Shown: positions 12,139 to 22,329, counted from the first letter of the stretch. The stretch: 64,000 nt of DNA from an uncultured Alphaproteobacteria bacterium (GCA_945957365.1 CAMFKI010000002.1:1-64000), one strand, 5' to 3'. Program-made: numbers and translations. The notes: generated by a model not told the origin, from the letters alone.

Positions 12139-13755
12139 CTACCGGAAACTCTGCAGGAATTTCACCAGCCCTGCCGTCGAAGAATCGAGACCCTCCGTCC
12201 CCTCTTTCCCTTCGACGACCGGCTGCAGTCCGGTGGCGAGTTCCTTGCCGAGTTCCACGCCCCACTGGTCGAAGGCGTTGATGTTCCAGATCGCGGCCTC
12301 GACGAAGACGCGGTGTTCGTAGAGCGCGATGAGCCGGCCGAGCGTGAAGGGGTCGAGGCGCTTGTAGGCGATCGTCACCGACGGGCGGTTGCCGGTGAAG
12401 ACGCGGTGGGGAGCAAGCGCCTTGGCCTCGGACCTGCTCTTGCCCATGGCGAGAAGCTGTTTCATCGCTTCCTCTTCGGTGCGGCCGCGCATCAGTGCCT
12501 GTGACTGCGCAAGGCAGTTGGCCTCGAGCAACGCATGGTGCACGCCCATCGCCTTGTCCTCATGCGGATCCGCGGCGATGAGGAACTCGACCGGGATGAT
12601 GCCGGTACCCTGGTGCAGGAGCTGGAAGAAAGCGTGCTGGCCATTGGTGCCGGGCTCTCCCCACACGATGGGGCCGGTGTCGCCCTTCACGGGCTTGCCC
12701 GCCTTCGTCACGCGCTTGCCGTTCGATTCCATGTCGAGCTGCTGCAGATAGGCGGGAAAGCGTGACAGGCGCTGGTCATAGGGAATGATGGCGCGCGAGG
12801 GATAACCGCAGATGTTCCGGTGCCAGACGCCGAGAAGCCCCATCAGCATGGGCAGGTTCTCGTGCACTGGCGCCTCGCGGAAGTGCTGGTCCATGGCATG
12901 GCCGCCTGCGAGGAAACTGATGAAGCGCTCCGGGCCGATGGCGATCATCAGCGGCAGGCCGATGGCCGACCAGATCGAGTAGCGCCCGCCCACCCAGTCC
13001 CAGAAGCCGAAGATGCGGTCTTCCGAGATGCCGAAGGCCTTGACCTTGGGGATGGCGGTCGAGATGGCGGCGAAGTGTTCGCCCACCTTCGCCTCGCCCA
13101 GCTTGTCGGCGATCCACGTCCGCGCCGTCCGGGCGTTGGTCATGGTCTCGATCGTCGTGAAGGTCTTGGACGCGATGAGGAACAGCGTCGTCTCGGGCCT
13201 GAGGAGCTTCAGCGTATCGGCGATATGCGCGCCGTCGACGTTGGAGACATAGTGCAGGCGAGGACCGTCGTGAGAGGGCGCCAGCGCCAGCGTCGTCATG
13301 GCGGGGCCGAGGTCCGAGCCGCCAATGCCGATGTTGACGACGTCGGTGATCTTCGACTTGCGGATCTTGACCGCGAAGGCAGACATCGCCGCCAGCACGG
13401 CGTTGACGTCCGGCATCACGTCCTTGCCGTCGACCAGCACCGGCGTGTTGTCGCGGTTGCGCAGCGCGGTGTGCAGCACGGCGCGCTGCTCGGTGGTGTT
13501 GATGATGGCGCCCTCAAACATGTCGTCGCGCTTTGCTTCGACATCGCAGGCCTTCGCCAGCTGGGCGAGGAGCTTCATGGTGCGGCTGTTGACGGCGCAC
13601 TTGGAATAGTCGAGCAGCAGGTCGTCGGTCTTCGCCGAGAATTCGGCGAAGCGCCTGGGGTCGCGCTCGAAGGCGCGCCGCATGTCGGTGGGCGCGCCCT
13701 TCTTGTGGTGGGCCTTCAGGTCAGCAAGCACTTTGCGGCTGTCGGCCTTTGCCAT
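12139..13755 (-). CDS. pgi: glucose-6-phosphate isomerase
   Basis: This 538-residue cytosolic enzyme interconverts glucose-6-phosphate and fructose-6-phosphate. Visible signatures are the phosphate-binding [17 protein letters not shown] near residue 143, the [13 protein letters not shown] segment, and the family motif [14 protein letters not shown]. The catalytic glutamate lies in [19 protein letters not shown]. It is the last gene of the infC-to-pgi run on this strand, starting 4 bp after the pheT stop. With glgP and glgB nearby, it links glycogen-derived hexose phosphate to central metabolism. Confidence 0.97.
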   Translation of the reverse strand: MAKADSRKVLADLKAHHKKGAPTDMRRAFERDPRRFAEFSAKTDDLLLDYSKCAVNSRTMKLLAQLAKACDVEAKRDDMFEGAIINTTEQRAVLHTALRNRDNTPVLVDGKDVMPDVNAVLAAMSAFAVKIRKSKITDVVNIGIGGSDLGPAMTTLALAPSHDGPRLHYVSNVDGAHIADTLKLLRPETTLFLIASKTFTTIETMTNARTARTWIADKLGEAKVGEHFAAISTAIPKVKAFGISEDRIFGFWDWVGGRYSIWSAIGLPLMIAIGPERFISFLAGGHAMDQHFREAPVHENLPMLMGLLGVWHRNICGYPSRAIIPYDQRLSRFPAYLQQLDMESNGKRVTKAGKPVKGDTGPIVWGEPGTNGQHAFFQLLHQGTGIIPVEFLIAADPHEDKAMGVHHALLEANCLAQSQALMRGRTEEEAMKQLLAMGKSRSEAKALAPHRVFTGNRPSVTIAYKRLDPFTLGRLIALYEHRVFVEAAIWNINAFDQWGVELGKELATGLQPVVEGKEGTEGLDSSTAGLVKFLQSFR

Positions 13756-13759
13756 CTTC

Positions 13760-16153
13760 TCAGCTCCTCAATGTTCCGCCCGTTGCCTTGGTCACGGCCT
13801 GCACGATCTTCTGCGACACCGCATCGATCTCCGCGTCCGTCAGGGTCTTGTCCTTCGGCTGCAGCGTCACCTCGATGGCGAGCGACTTCTTGCCGCCCTC
13901 GAGCTTGTAGAGGTCGAAGACGCCGACGTCGGCGATCAGCGCCTTGTCGGCGCTCTTCGCCGCCTTGACCAGCTTCTCGGCCTCCACCGCGTCATCGACC
14001 ACGAAAGCGAAGTCGCGCGACAGCGGCATGAGGTCGGAGATCACCAGCGGCGGCCGGGTGGCGCCCTTGGACTTGGAGCCCGGAATGGCGTTGAGGATGA
14101 TCTCGAAGGCGACGAGCGGGCCCTTCACGTCCATCGCCGCCAGCACGCGCGGGTGGATCTCGCCGAAGACGCCGAGCTTGTTCTGCGGGCCCATCTGGAT
14201 GGTGCCGCAGCGGCCGGGATGGAACCAGGCGGGGGCACCGGCAACGACCTGCAGCGTCGCTACGGGAGCACCCGCGGCTTCGAGTACCGCAAGGGCATCG
14301 GCCTTGACGTCGAACGCATCCACCACGCGCGCACCGCCTTGCACGCTGCGGCCGGTGAAGGCGCCGCGGCGGATGCCGGCGGCGCGCAGGGTTTCATCCT
14401 TCGGCTGGTCGCCGGCATAGGCGTGGCCCACTTCGGCGAGCATCATGTCGGCGAAGCCCCTATCCATGTTGCGGCCTGCTGCGGCGATCAGGTTCGGCAG
14501 CAGCGAGGGCCGCATGTCGGAGAGTTCCGACGAGATCGGGTTGGCGAGCTTCAGCTCCGGCTGGCCGCCGCCGAACAGCTTCGCCTGGTTCTCGGCAAGG
14601 AAGGCCCAGGTGATGGCCTCGTTGAAGCCACGGGCGGCCAGCATGCGGCGCGCGCCGAGCATGCGCTTCTGCAGCGGGTTCAGCACCGGCTTGGCGATGG
14701 CGCTGGTGCGCTCCATCGGCTGCGGCGGAATGCTGTCCAGGCCCCAGATGCGGGTGACGTCCTCGACGAGATCCGCTTCGCCATGGACGTCCGGCCGCCA
14801 GGAGGGAACGGAGCAGCTGAAGGCATCGGCCGTCTCGGTGACGCCATAGCCCAGCGCCTGAAGGATATCCTTCTGGCGTGCTACGGGAATGTCGGCGCCC
14901 GCCAGCGAGGAGACGCGTGTCTTGCGCAAGGCATAGCTGCGCGACGTGTCGGGTACCGCGCCGGCGCTGACGATGTGCGAAGCCTCGCCGCCGCAAAGCT
15001 CGAGGATCATGCGCGTGGCGATCTCGGCACCCACCGGCGTGAAGGCCGGGTCGACGCCGCGCTCGAAGCGATAGCGTGCATCCGAGGTGATGCCGAGCTT
15101 GCGGCCCGTCGCGGCGGTGCGCAGCGGGTCGAAATAGGCGGCCTCGAGGAAGACGTTGACCGTCTCGTCGGTGCAGCCCGAGGGGTTGCCGCCGATGATG
15201 CCGGCAATGGCCTCGGGGCCTGCGTCATCCGCGATCACCGTCATGCCGGCGGAGAGCGTATAGGTCTTGTTGTCGAGCGCCTCCAGCGTCTCGCCATCTT
15301 GTGCCGCGCGCGCGCGGATCGATCCCTTCACCTTGTCCGCGTCGAAGACATGCAGCGGGCGGCCGTAGGCGAAGGTAATGTAGTTGGTGACATCCACGAG
15401 CTTCGAGATGGGGCGCAGGCCGATCGCACGCAGCTGCCGCTGGAGCCACTCGGGCGAGGGACCGTTCTTCACATTGCGGAAGTAGCGGCCGACGAAGAGC
15501 GGGCAGGGCTTGGTGTCGCCATCCGGGAAGTCGAGCGACACCTTGATGGGCGAGTCGAAGGTGCCCTCAACCTTCTTGGCGTCGAGCGGCTTCAGTTTGC
15601 CGAGGCCCTTGGCCGCCAGGTCGCGCGCGATGCCATAGATGCCAAGCGCATCCGGGCGGTTGGGCGTGACCTTGACGTAGATCATCGGGTCGTCGAGGCC
15701 CAAGGCCTTGGCGGCAGGCGTGCCGACCGGCCAGTCGCCCTCGATCTCGATGATGCCGTTGTGCTCGTCGGATATGAGGAGTTCTCGCTCCGAGCACAGC
15801 ATGGCCTGGGATTCGACACCGCGGATGGTGGCGGGGGCGAAGACCGCACCGGTCGCCGGAATGGTGACGCCGGGCAGCGCTATGATCGCCTTGATGCCGG
15901 TGCGCGCATTGGGGGCGCCGCAGACCACCTGCTTGGTGCCGTCCTTCGTCTCCACCACGCATTGCCGCAGCTTGTCGGCATTGGGGTGCTTCTCGGCCAG
16001 CGTGACGTGGGCCACGCTGAAGTCGGCGAGCAGCTTCGTCTTGTCGGTGACCTCTTCGACCTCGAGGCCAACGCCGATCAGGCCCTCGCAGATTTCATCG
16101 AGGGTGGCGGTGGTGTCGAGGTATTGTTTGAGCCAGGAGAGGGTGAATTTCAT
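13760..16153 (-). CDS. pheT: phenylalanine-tRNA ligase beta subunit
   Basis: This 797-residue beta chain of the alpha2-beta2 synthetase begins [14 protein letters not shown], followed by the EMAP/tRNA-binding fold (about 40-150), the B3/B4 editing region around residues 210-390, B5, the core catalytic-like fold and a C-terminal ferredoxin-fold anticodon-binding domain. Length is normal. Its start overlaps the stop of the upstream DUF559 gene in an ATGA (16150-16153), so translation may be coupled to that gene rather than directly to pheS. It is followed at 4 bp by pgi. Confidence 0.97.
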   Translation of the reverse strand: MKFTLSWLKQYLDTTATLDEICEGLIGVGLEVEEVTDKTKLLADFSVAHVTLAEKHPNADKLRQCVVETKDGTKQVVCGAPNARTGIKAIIALPGVTIPATGAVFAPATIRGVESQAMLCSERELLISDEHNGIIEIEGDWPVGTPAAKALGLDDPMIYVKVTPNRPDALGIYGIARDLAAKGLGKLKPLDAKKVEGTFDSPIKVSLDFPDGDTKPCPLFVGRYFRNVKNGPSPEWLQRQLRAIGLRPISKLVDVTNYITFAYGRPLHVFDADKVKGSIRARAAQDGETLEALDNKTYTLSAGMTVIADDAGPEAIAGIIGGNPSGCTDETVNVFLEAAYFDPLRTAATGRKLGITSDARYRFERGVDPAFTPVGAEIATRMILELCGGEASHIVSAGAVPDTSRSYALRKTRVSSLAGADIPVARQKDILQALGYGVTETADAFSCSVPSWRPDVHGEADLVEDVTRIWGLDSIPPQPMERTSAIAKPVLNPLQKRMLGARRMLAARGFNEAITWAFLAENQAKLFGGGQPELKLANPISSELSDMRPSLLPNLIAAAGRNMDRGFADMMLAEVGHAYAGDQPKDETLRAAGIRRGAFTGRSVQGGARVVDAFDVKADALAVLEAAGAPVATLQVVAGAPAWFHPGRCGTIQMGPQNKLGVFGEIHPRVLAAMDVKGPLVAFEIILNAIPGSKSKGATRPPLVISDLMPLSRDFAFVVDDAVEAEKLVKAAKSADKALIADVGVFDLYKLEGGKKSLAIEVTLQPKDKTLTDAEIDAVSQKIVQAVTKATGGTLRS

Positions 16154-16572
16154 GGATGTACTCCGTCGTCATCCTCTCCCGCGCGCGGGAGAGGACGCTC
16201 CGCGGCACGCGGAGCAGGTGAGGGGATGTCTCGAAGCGCATCGCGGATGACCATCAGAGATTGGTCCATGGCGTCGAGCACTTCGATGTTCTGTAGGCGG
16301 ATAACCTTGAAGCCGAGACGGCCGAGATGCGTGGCTCGCCGCCTGTCCGAGTGGATTTCCACGTCCGAAGAATGTGTTGCGCCGTCTACTTCGACAATGA
16401 GCTTGGCGTCGCGGCAGAGGAAATCGGCGATGTAGGGTCCGACGGTCGCCTGGCGCACGAATTTGAAGTTGCCGAGTTTGCGGTTCCGCAATTCCTGCCA
16501 CAGCAGCTTTTCGGCGCGAGTCTCCTCCCTGCGCAACTGACGAGCGAGGTCCGTCTTTGCGCCATCACGCAT
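16150..16572 (-). CDS. DUF559 endonuclease-like protein inside the pheST operon
   Basis: This 140-residue protein belongs to the DUF559 group, which has a Vsr/restriction-endonuclease-like fold. The signature is GPYIADFLCRDAKLIVEVDG followed by ATHSS, with acidic residues in the expected catalytic places. The start chosen (MRDGAKTDLARQL) excludes an upstream extension that would translate repeat DNA. The last 20 or so residues (SPAPRAAERPLPRAGEDDDG) are encoded by a palindromic repeat of the same type that lies upstream of the gene. Function is unknown; DUF559 genes are frequent in alphaproteobacteria next to such repeats, and a mobile origin is an inference. Confidence 0.85.
   Translation of the reverse strand: MRDGAKTDLARQLRREETRAEKLLWQELRNRKLGNFKFVRQATVGPYIADFLCRDAKLIVEVDGATHSSDVEIHSDRRRATHLGRLGFKVIRLQNIEVLDAMDQSLMVIRDALRDIPSPAPRAAERPLPRAGEDDDGVHP
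16171..16226. repeat. palindromic repeat within the 3' end of the DUF559 gene
   Basis: Two adjacent hairpins, ctctcccgcgcgcgggagag and ctccgcggcacgcggag, are followed by caggtgagggg. The same module order (hairpin, hairpin, caagtgaggggg) recurs at 16643-16704. The DUF559 reading frame runs through this copy, so the protein C-terminus is repeat-encoded. Confidence 0.85.
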
Positions 16573-16582
16573 TGCGCGACTC

Positions 16583-16707
16583 CCCCTCACCGGCCCGCGT
16601 GCCGCGGGCTTCCTCTCCCGCCTTGCGGGAGAGGGTAAAGGTGAGCGCGACAATCTCTCCCGCGCAGCGGGAGAGAACACTCCGCTTGCGGAGCAAGTGA
16701 GGGGGTG
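16583..16707. repeat. palindromic repeat cluster between pheS and the DUF559 gene
   Basis: This cluster fills the gap between the pheS stop and the DUF559 start. It holds ctcaccggcccgcgtgccgcggg, ctctcccgccttgcgggagag and then ctctcccgcgcagcgggagag with ctccgcttgcggag, ending in caagtgaggggg. Together with 16171-16226 it brackets most of the DUF559 gene. The hairpins could also affect transcript stability between pheS and pheT. Confidence 0.85.
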
Positions 16708-17778
16708 TCACGACAATCCCCCCGCCAGCGTCGGCACTTGCAGCGCCTTAAATCCGTAGTGGCGAAGCCAGCGCAAATCGGCTTCGAAGAAGGCGCGCAG
16801 GTCGGGGATGCCGTATTTCAGCATGGCGATGCGGTCGATGCCCATGCCGAAAGCCCAGCCCTGCACCTTGTCAGGATCCATGCCACCCGCACGGATGACG
16901 TTCGGATGCACCATGCCGGAGCCGAGGATCTCAAGCCACTTGTCGCCGGTGCCGATCTTGATCTGGCCGCCTTCGCGCGAATATTGGATGTCGACTTCCA
17001 TCGACGGTTCGGTGAAGGGGAAATGCGACGCGCGGAAGCGCATCTTCACATCGTCGACCTCGAAGAAGGCCTTGCAGAATTCGGTGAGCACCCACTTGAG
17101 GTTCGCCAGCGTCGCCTTCTCGTCGATGACGAGGCCCTCGACCTGGTTGAACATCGGCGTATGCGTCATGTCGGAGTCGCAGCGGAATGTGCGGCCGGGT
17201 GCGATGATGCGAATGGGCGGCTTCGAGGCCAGCATGGTGCGGATCTGCACCGGGCTCGTATGCGTGCGCAGCAGCATGCGCGAGCCATCGGCCTTCTCGT
17301 TGAAGAAGAAGGTGTCATGCTCCTGCCTTGCGGGATGCTCAGGCGGGATGTTCAGCGCATCGAAATTGTGGAAGTCGTCCTCGATGTGCGGGCCTTCCGC
17401 CACCGAGAATCCAAGGTCGCCGAAAATCTGCACCACCTCCTCCCACACCTGGGAAACCGGATGCACCGTGCCGGACGCCTCCGGGCGCACCGGCAACGTC
17501 ACGTCGATCTTCTCCGCGGCAAGCCGCGCTTCCAGCGCCACTTCCTGCAGGCTCGCCTTGCGGGCGGAGAGCGCGTCCGCCACCTTGTCCTTCAGCACGT
17601 TCAAGGCAGCGCCAGCTTCCTTGCGCTCATCGGGGCTCATGGCGCCGAGGCCCTTCATGCGCTCGGAGATCGAGCCCTTCTTGCCAAGCACCGCGACGCG
17701 CACGGCTTCAAGCGCCGCCTCGTCGGTGGCGGCTTCGATCTCGGCAAGGATCGACTGTTCGAGAGTGGCGAGACTCAT
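16708..17778 (-). CDS. pheS: phenylalanine-tRNA ligase alpha subunit
   Basis: This 356-residue class II synthetase alpha chain has an N-terminal coiled-coil region (about 1-90) followed by the catalytic domain. Motif 2 is visible around [16 protein letters not shown] and motif 3 in [20 protein letters not shown]. The start at [10 protein letters not shown] was chosen over an upstream in-frame codon because it matches the family N-terminus. It lies 110 bp downstream of rplT. The partner gene pheT is separated from it by a DUF559 gene and repeats, which is a departure from the usual direct pheS-pheT junction. Confidence 0.97.
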   Translation of the reverse strand: MSLATLEQSILAEIEAATDEAALEAVRVAVLGKKGSISERMKGLGAMSPDERKEAGAALNVLKDKVADALSARKASLQEVALEARLAAEKIDVTLPVRPEASGTVHPVSQVWEEVVQIFGDLGFSVAEGPHIEDDFHNFDALNIPPEHPARQEHDTFFFNEKADGSRMLLRTHTSPVQIRTMLASKPPIRIIAPGRTFRCDSDMTHTPMFNQVEGLVIDEKATLANLKWVLTEFCKAFFEVDDVKMRFRASHFPFTEPSMEVDIQYSREGGQIKIGTGDKWLEILGSGMVHPNVIRAGGMDPDKVQGWAFGMGIDRIAMLKYGIPDLRAFFEADLRWLRHYGFKALQVPTLAGGLS

Positions 17779-17888
17779 TGAAATGTTCCCCTGGAAACGA
17801 CATGACCGGGCACAGGGTGCCTGTGAAGACACGCTGTCGCCCGGTCAAGGCAATCGGAATTCGACGTGAAAGATCGGCTTGGGCTTGA

Positions 17889-18245
17889 TTAAGCCTGAGC
17901 GGCCTTTGCCTTCTCGACGAGAGCGGCGAAGGCGGCCTGATCATGCACGGCGAGATCGGCGAGGACCTTGCGGTCGACTTCGATCCCGGCCTTGTCCAGG
18001 CCATAGATAAATCGGCCATAGGTCAGGCCGAGTTCGCGGGTCGCGGCATTGATGCGCTGGATCCACAGGGCGCGGAAGTTGCGCTTCTTGGTGCGGCGGT
18101 CGCGATAGGCATACTGCTCGGCCTTCTCGACGGCCTGGACAGCGACGCGGAAGATGTTCTTGCGGCGGGAGAAGTAACCCTTCGCCTGCTTGATGACCTT
18201 CTTGTGGGACTTGCGGGCGACGGTGCCGCCCTTTGAACGTGGCAT
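17889..18245 (-). CDS. rplT: 50S ribosomal protein L20
   Basis: This 118-residue protein begins [20 protein letters not shown], the standard L20 basic N-terminus, and ends with the normal globular domain ([20 protein letters not shown]). L20 is an early assembly protein of the large subunit and, in other bacteria, represses its own operon. It follows rpmI by 18 bp. Confidence 0.98.
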   Translation of the reverse strand: MPRSKGGTVARKSHKKVIKQAKGYFSRRKNIFRVAVQAVEKAEQYAYRDRRTKKRNFRALWIQRINAATRELGLTYGRFIYGLDKAGIEVDRKVLADLAVHDQAAFAALVEKAKAAQA

Positions 18246-18263
18246 TGCTCTGTTTCCTCGGTC

Positions 18264-18467
18264 TTACTTGGCCAGATAGGGCATGTGGATCTTGACAAGC
18301 CGTTCGTCACCCGGCGCCAGCACCATGGTGCCACGCTGGTTGCGGATCTGCTTATTGGTACGCTTGATCATGCCATGGCGCTTGCCGGCCTGACCTGCCT
18401 TGATCTTGCCGGAAGCGGTGACCTTGAACCGCTTCTTGGCCGAGGACTTGGTCTTCATCTTGGGCAT
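18264..18467 (-). CDS. rpmI: 50S ribosomal protein L35
   Basis: This 67-residue basic protein begins [20 protein letters not shown] and ends MPYLAK, matching L35 in length and sequence. The start was set at the family N-terminus; AAAGGA precedes it by about 8 bp. It is separated from the upstream infC by 313 bp, an unusually long gap for this operon, that holds a repeat, a hairpin and a promoter candidate. Confidence 0.98.
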   Translation of the reverse strand: MPKMKTKSSAKKRFKVTASGKIKAGQAGKRHGMIKRTNKQIRNQRGTMVLAPGDERLVKIHMPYLAK

Positions 18468-18542
18468 TTTGCTTAATCCTTTCAAAGCGATATAAAGCCG
18501 CCATGGCATGCCCTTTACAGGCCAGGCGGCTAGAACGGGCGG

Positions 18543-18571
18543 GTTTAAGCAAAAATGGCCCGGAATTGCAA
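18543..18571 (-). promoter_or_regulatory. candidate promoter for rpmI-rplT
   Basis: Read on the minus strand, TTGCAA (18571-18566) is followed after 17 bp by TTAAAC (18548-18543), a fair sigma-70 match about 75 bp upstream of rpmI. It would allow rpmI-rplT-pheS expression independent of infC. It was found by eye only. Confidence 0.4.
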
Positions 18572-18613
18572 GCGGGGTGGGGTTGGGGGCGGGTCCGACC
18601 CGTATCCTCGTTT

Positions 18614-18693
18614 CGTCACCCCGGCGAAGGCCGGGGCCCAGCTTCGGGCATTGGTCTCGGGGAGAGCTGGATCCCGGCCTCGCCGGGATGACG
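18614..18693. repeat. REP-like inverted repeat pair between infC and rpmI
   Basis: Two arms, cgtcaccccggcgaaggccg at 18614 and the related ggcctcgccgggatgacg ending at 18693, are inverted relative to each other around 25 bp. Each arm is itself a hairpin. Single copies of the same element lie at 53706-53734 and 59363-59390. Confidence 0.85.
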
Positions 18694-18730
18694 GCATCGA
18701 GGGGTCGAGGGTGGGTCCCCCAAAGAAAAT

Positions 18731-18750
18731 GCCCGGGAGCCTGCCCGGGC
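18731..18750 (-). terminator. stem-loop downstream of infC
   Basis: On the minus strand, GCCCGGG-CAGGCT-CCCGGGC is followed by ATTTTCTTT, about 30 bp after the infC stop. It resembles an intrinsic terminator with a weak U-tract and may cause partial termination before rpmI. Confidence 0.55.
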
Positions 18751-18781
18751 AAGATGCTTGGTGATGAGAGTGGAACCACCC

Positions 18782-19342
18782 TTACTTCGGCGCGAGGACC
18801 ATGACGATCTGGCGGCCCTCGAAACGCGGTTCGCTCTCGACCTTGGCGATCTCGACGGTGTCCTTCTTGACGCGGTCGAGGAGCTGCTGGCCGAGCTCCT
18901 GGTGGGCCATTTCGCGGCCACGGAACCTGAGCGTGATCTTGACCTTGTCGCCTTCTTCGAAGAACCGCCTGATCGCCTTCATCTTCACGTCGTAGTCGTG
19001 ATCGTCGATCATCGGGCGCATCTTGATCTCCTTGATCTCGATGACCTTCTGCTTCTTTCGGGCCTCGGCGGCCTTCTTCTGTTCCTGGAACTTGAACTTA
19101 CCGTAGTCGAGGATCTTGCAGACCGGCGGCTTGGCATCGGGCGAAATCTCGACGAGGTCGAGGTTGGCCTCTTCGGCCATGATGATGGCCTGGCGGATCG
19201 GCACGACGCCGACATTGGCGCCATCGGCTCCGATGAGACGCACTTCGCGCGCGTCGATGCGGTTGTTGATCCTGTGTCCTTCTTCCTTTTGCGGGGGGGC
19301 GGCTCCGCGGCTAATCGACGGCCTCCTGGGTGGCATTGGCAA
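18782..19342 (-). CDS. infC: translation initiation factor IF-3
   Basis: This 186-residue factor prevents premature subunit joining and checks the start codon. The N-terminal domain begins near [15 protein letters not shown] and the C-terminal domain includes [20 protein letters not shown]. The first 25 residues are variable and rich in proline and arginine. ATG at 19342 gives the longest form; ATG at 19336 is equally possible. No rare AUU start is needed here. A good promoter lies 70-100 bp upstream. Confidence 0.96.
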   Translation of the reverse strand: MPMPPRRPSISRGAAPPQKEEGHRINNRIDAREVRLIGADGANVGVVPIRQAIIMAEEANLDLVEISPDAKPPVCKILDYGKFKFQEQKKAAEARKKQKVIEIKEIKMRPMIDDHDYDVKMKAIRRFFEEGDKVKITLRFRGREMAHQELGQQLLDRVKKDTVEIAKVESEPRFEGRQIVMVLAPK

Positions 19343-19410
19343 GTGGTCTTCAGCTCCTGTGTGTGGGGATCAGCGTCAACGCCGGCCCCGGGGGTTTGGT
19401 TGCGACCGCT

Positions 19411-19439
19411 ATAGACATTGTTTGGGGCGCCCCCGTCAA
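19411..19439 (-). promoter_or_regulatory. promoter upstream of infC
   Basis: On the minus strand, TTGACG (19439-19434), a 17-bp spacer and GTCTAT (19416-19411) form a good sigma-70 match. Transcription would begin near 19404, leaving a leader of about 60 nt before infC. Confidence 0.55.
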
Positions 19440-19459
19440 GCGCCGAAACGCAGGGGTTT

Positions 19460-20923
19460 TCAGGCCCGGGCGCCGCGCCGTCCGGGGCGGAGTTCGACCA
19501 CCGCGTCGGGCACCACGACGTGGAAGACGGTGCCTTCGGGTCCGGTCGACTGCAGCCGGATTTCGCCGCCATGGGCGCGGATCAGCTCCGCCGCGATGGC
19601 GAGCCCGAGGCCCACCCCGCCGGGCTTTGCCGCGCTCTGGAAGGCCTCGAACAGGCGGGGCCGCACCCGCTCGGGGATGCCGGGGCCGTTGTCCTTCACC
19701 TCGACCACCACGACGGCGCCTTCGCGCCACGAGGACACGATGACACGGCCGTCCATGCCGGGATCGCCCGCCTCGAGCGCCTGCACGGCGTTGCGCAGCA
19801 GGTTGGTGAGCACGCGGATCAGGTGCTCGCGGTCGGCGTCGATGAGGAGGCCCGGCGGCACGTGGTTGAACAGCACCACGCGCGAGGAGGCCTGCAGCGC
19901 GGCCGCCTCGATCACCTCCTCGGCAATGTCCTTCAGCGGCAGGCGCTCGCGCATCGGGGCCGCTTCCTCGGCGCGGCCGAACTTCAGCGTGGCGGTGAGG
20001 AAGCTGATGGCGCGGTCGAGGCTGACGATGAGCTTGGGCGCAAAGCGCTTCACCGTCGGATCTTCCGCCGTGGCCAGCCGGTCGGAAATGATGTGCGCGG
20101 AGGACAGCATGTTGCGCAGGTCGTGGCTGACCTTCGACACCGCGAGGCCCAGGGCCGCCAGCCGGCTCTTCTGCTGCAGCATGGCCGCGAGGTCCGTTTG
20201 CATGGCGCTGAGCTCGCGTTCGGCCAGCCCGATCTCGTCGCGGCGCGTCGACGGCACGATGATGCGCGAACGGTCTTCCGGGTTCTCGGCGAAGGCCATC
20301 ATGTTGCGGGTGAGCCGCTTGATCGGCCGGATCAGCACCATGTTGAGGGCAAGGTAGACCAGCCCCGCCACGATGACCGACAGCACGACGGAGAGCAGGA
20401 AAACGTTGATGCCGAAGCGGATCATCGCCTCGCGCAGCGGCTTCTCGAACAGCGCCACTTCGATCATGTCGCCCGACATGTTGGGCGGCTTGTCGGTGAC
20501 GCCGATCACCCGGTCGTCGGGCTCGAGCATCACCGCGAAGGCATCGGCGATGGCCGGCAGCCAGGCCACGTCGCGCAGGTCGTAGGAGGCGTCGATCATG
20601 TGGTCGGTCTCGCTCCGCAGCATCAGCTTGCGCGTGTCGCCGCGGGTGAGCGAGACGACGAGCACGCCGGCGCCCTTGAGGATCTCGGTGCGGAGGTCGG
20701 GCGACAGGATGCGGTCGGGCGCGGCGGCCGCGGCGAGTGCCGCGATTTCCGCCTGGGCGACCCGGCCCTTCAGCCACTGGATGCGGAAATTGGCGATCGA
20801 GGGCAGGAAGATCAGCACCTCACCCAGCATGACGAACAGGATGGTCATGACCAGCAGCTTGCCGGACAAGCCCCGCAAGGGCCCCGGTTCACTGCGCTGT
20901 CCACTCTCCTTGCTGACCGTCAT
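19460..20923 (-). CDS. membrane sensor histidine kinase
   Basis: This 487-residue kinase has transmembrane helices near residues 23-43 and 172-198 enclosing a periplasmic sensor region of about 130 residues, then a HAMP-like linker (IRPIKRLTRNMMAFAENPED). The dimerisation box is KVSHDLRNML with the phosphoacceptor at H267, followed by an N box NLLRNAVQAL and G boxes DNGPGIPERV and GGVGLGLAIA. It overlaps the upstream flavoprotein gene in ATGA. No response regulator is encoded in the operon or anywhere in the window, so its partner must be elsewhere. The signal is unknown. Confidence 0.92.
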   Translation of the reverse strand: MTVSKESGQRSEPGPLRGLSGKLLVMTILFVMLGEVLIFLPSIANFRIQWLKGRVAQAEIAALAAAAAPDRILSPDLRTEILKGAGVLVVSLTRGDTRKLMLRSETDHMIDASYDLRDVAWLPAIADAFAVMLEPDDRVIGVTDKPPNMSGDMIEVALFEKPLREAMIRFGINVFLLSVVLSVIVAGLVYLALNMVLIRPIKRLTRNMMAFAENPEDRSRIIVPSTRRDEIGLAERELSAMQTDLAAMLQQKSRLAALGLAVSKVSHDLRNMLSSAHIISDRLATAEDPTVKRFAPKLIVSLDRAISFLTATLKFGRAEEAAPMRERLPLKDIAEEVIEAAALQASSRVVLFNHVPPGLLIDADREHLIRVLTNLLRNAVQALEAGDPGMDGRVIVSSWREGAVVVVEVKDNGPGIPERVRPRLFEAFQSAAKPGGVGLGLAIAAELIRAHGGEIRLQSTGPEGTVFHVVVPDAVVELRPGRRGARA

Positions 20924-22329
20924 GGCCTCACTGTCCTGACCACAGCCAATACGCGCCGCAGCAGCGGATTGGATGCGAGATGGGCAAAATAACCCATTGC
21001 CGCGCGCCGCGCAGCCTCGCCGCGCGTCGGATAGGGCAGGACGGACCCCGCCATGGCGCTGATCCCGATCCCCCGTTCGAGCGCCAGCACCCAGGGCTGG
21101 ATGAGCTCGCCCGCCCCCGTCCCGACGATGCCGGCGCCCAGCAGGCGGCCGCGCTTCGTGGTGACGATCTTGACGAGGCCCAAGGTGCTGGCCTCGGCCA
21201 CCGCGCGGTCATTGTCGTGAAAGGGCGCGCGCAGTACCCGCACGCCGTCGCCATGGGTCTCCCGTGCCTGCTGCTCCGTCAGGCCCAGCTGGGCCAGTTC
21301 GGGATCGGTGTAGATGGCGTGCGGGATGGTGGCCGTGGCGCGGGCCGGAAGGCCGAACAGCGCATTGCGGACGACGATCCCCGCCTGGTAGCCGGCTTCG
21401 TGGGTGAAATGACCGCCCGCCACGTCGCCGATGGCGAAGACCCGGGGATTCGTCGTCCGCATGCGGCGGTCGACGGTGATGCCGGCGGCGGTCACCGCGA
21501 TGCCGGCGGCGTCGAGACCCAGGTCCTCGACATTGGGCTTGCGGCCCGCCGCGACCAGCAGGTGGGACCCGGTGACGCTGCGGCCGTCAGCGAGCGTCAC
21601 GGTAACGCCCTGTGCGTCGGAAACGCCGTCGACACGGGTTCCGGACAGGATCTCGACGCCGTCCGCCCGAAGCTGGTCGAGCACCACGGCGGCGAGCTCG
21701 GGATCCTCCTGCGCGAGCGGCGCAGCGGCCTCTATGACGGTGACCCCGCTGCCCAGCCGGCGATGCGCCTGCGCCATCTCGATGCCCGCCGGGCCACCGC
21801 CGAGGACGATCAGATGCGCGGGCAGCATGGCGTTGCCGAACAGCGTCTCGTTGGTCAGAAAGGGAAGCTGGGCAAGCCCCGCAATGGGCGGAACGGCGGG
21901 TCGCGATCCGGTGGCGATGACGGTGCGCCGCGCGATGAAGCGCTGGCCCTGTGCGTCCAGCCGGCGTTGGTCGACGAAGCGGGCGGCGGCGCGGATGACG
22001 GTGACGCCGAGCCCTTCCATGCGCTGCTGGCTGTCATGGGGCTGGATCGCCGCGATGGCGCGCTGCACATGGGCGCGCACTGCGGCGTAATCGACGTGCG
22101 GCTCCACCGCGGCGATGCCGTAGCGCCCGCCACTGCGCAGTGCGTGGGCGTGCTTCGCCGCGGCGAGCAACGCCTTCGACGGAACGCAACCGGTGTTGAG
22201 GCACTCGCCGCCCATCTCGCCCTTTTCGAAGAGGACCACCTTCTGCCCGAACTGTGCGGCAGCTGCGGCGGCGGTGAGCCCGCCGGAGCCTGCGCCGATC
22301 ACCGCGAGATCGAAGGTTTTCTCGCTCAT
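20920..22329 (-). CDS. MerA-like FAD-dependent disulfide oxidoreductase
   Basis: This 469-residue flavoprotein belongs to the dihydrolipoamide dehydrogenase/mercuric reductase group. It has the FAD fold IGAGSGGLTAAAAAAQFG, the redox pair C43 and C48 in GGECLNTGCVPSKALL, an NAD(P) site LGGGPAGIEMA and the second FAD motif NPRVFAIGDVAGG. The family HPTxxE end is VLPYPTRGE, with Tyr in place of His, as in MerA, but the C-terminal Cys-Cys of true mercuric reductase is absent. It overlaps the VTT protein gene upstream and the kinase gene downstream, each by 4 bp. Substrate is unknown. Confidence 0.88.
   Translation of the reverse strand: MSEKTFDLAVIGAGSGGLTAAAAAAQFGQKVVLFEKGEMGGECLNTGCVPSKALLAAAKHAHALRSGGRYGIAAVEPHVDYAAVRAHVQRAIAAIQPHDSQQRMEGLGVTVIRAAARFVDQRRLDAQGQRFIARRTVIATGSRPAVPPIAGLAQLPFLTNETLFGNAMLPAHLIVLGGGPAGIEMAQAHRRLGSGVTVIEAAAPLAQEDPELAAVVLDQLRADGVEILSGTRVDGVSDAQGVTVTLADGRSVTGSHLLVAAGRKPNVEDLGLDAAGIAVTAAGITVDRRMRTTNPRVFAIGDVAGGHFTHEAGYQAGIVVRNALFGLPARATATIPHAIYTDPELAQLGLTEQQARETHGDGVRVLRAPFHDNDRAVAEASTLGLVKIVTTKRGRLLGAGIVGTGAGELIQPWVLALERGIGISAMAGSVLPYPTRGEAARRAAMGYFAHLASNPLLRRVLAVVRTVRP

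Noticed and set aside
13682..16435. Plus-strand frame of over 900 codons opposite pheT
   Set aside because: Residue composition (high His, Arg, Gly, Ala) is that of a shadow frame, and pheT on the other strand is beyond doubt.
20920..22329. Mercuric reductase (merA)
   Set aside because: The C-terminal Cys pair and the N-terminal heavy-metal domain are absent, and no mer regulator or transporter genes are nearby.
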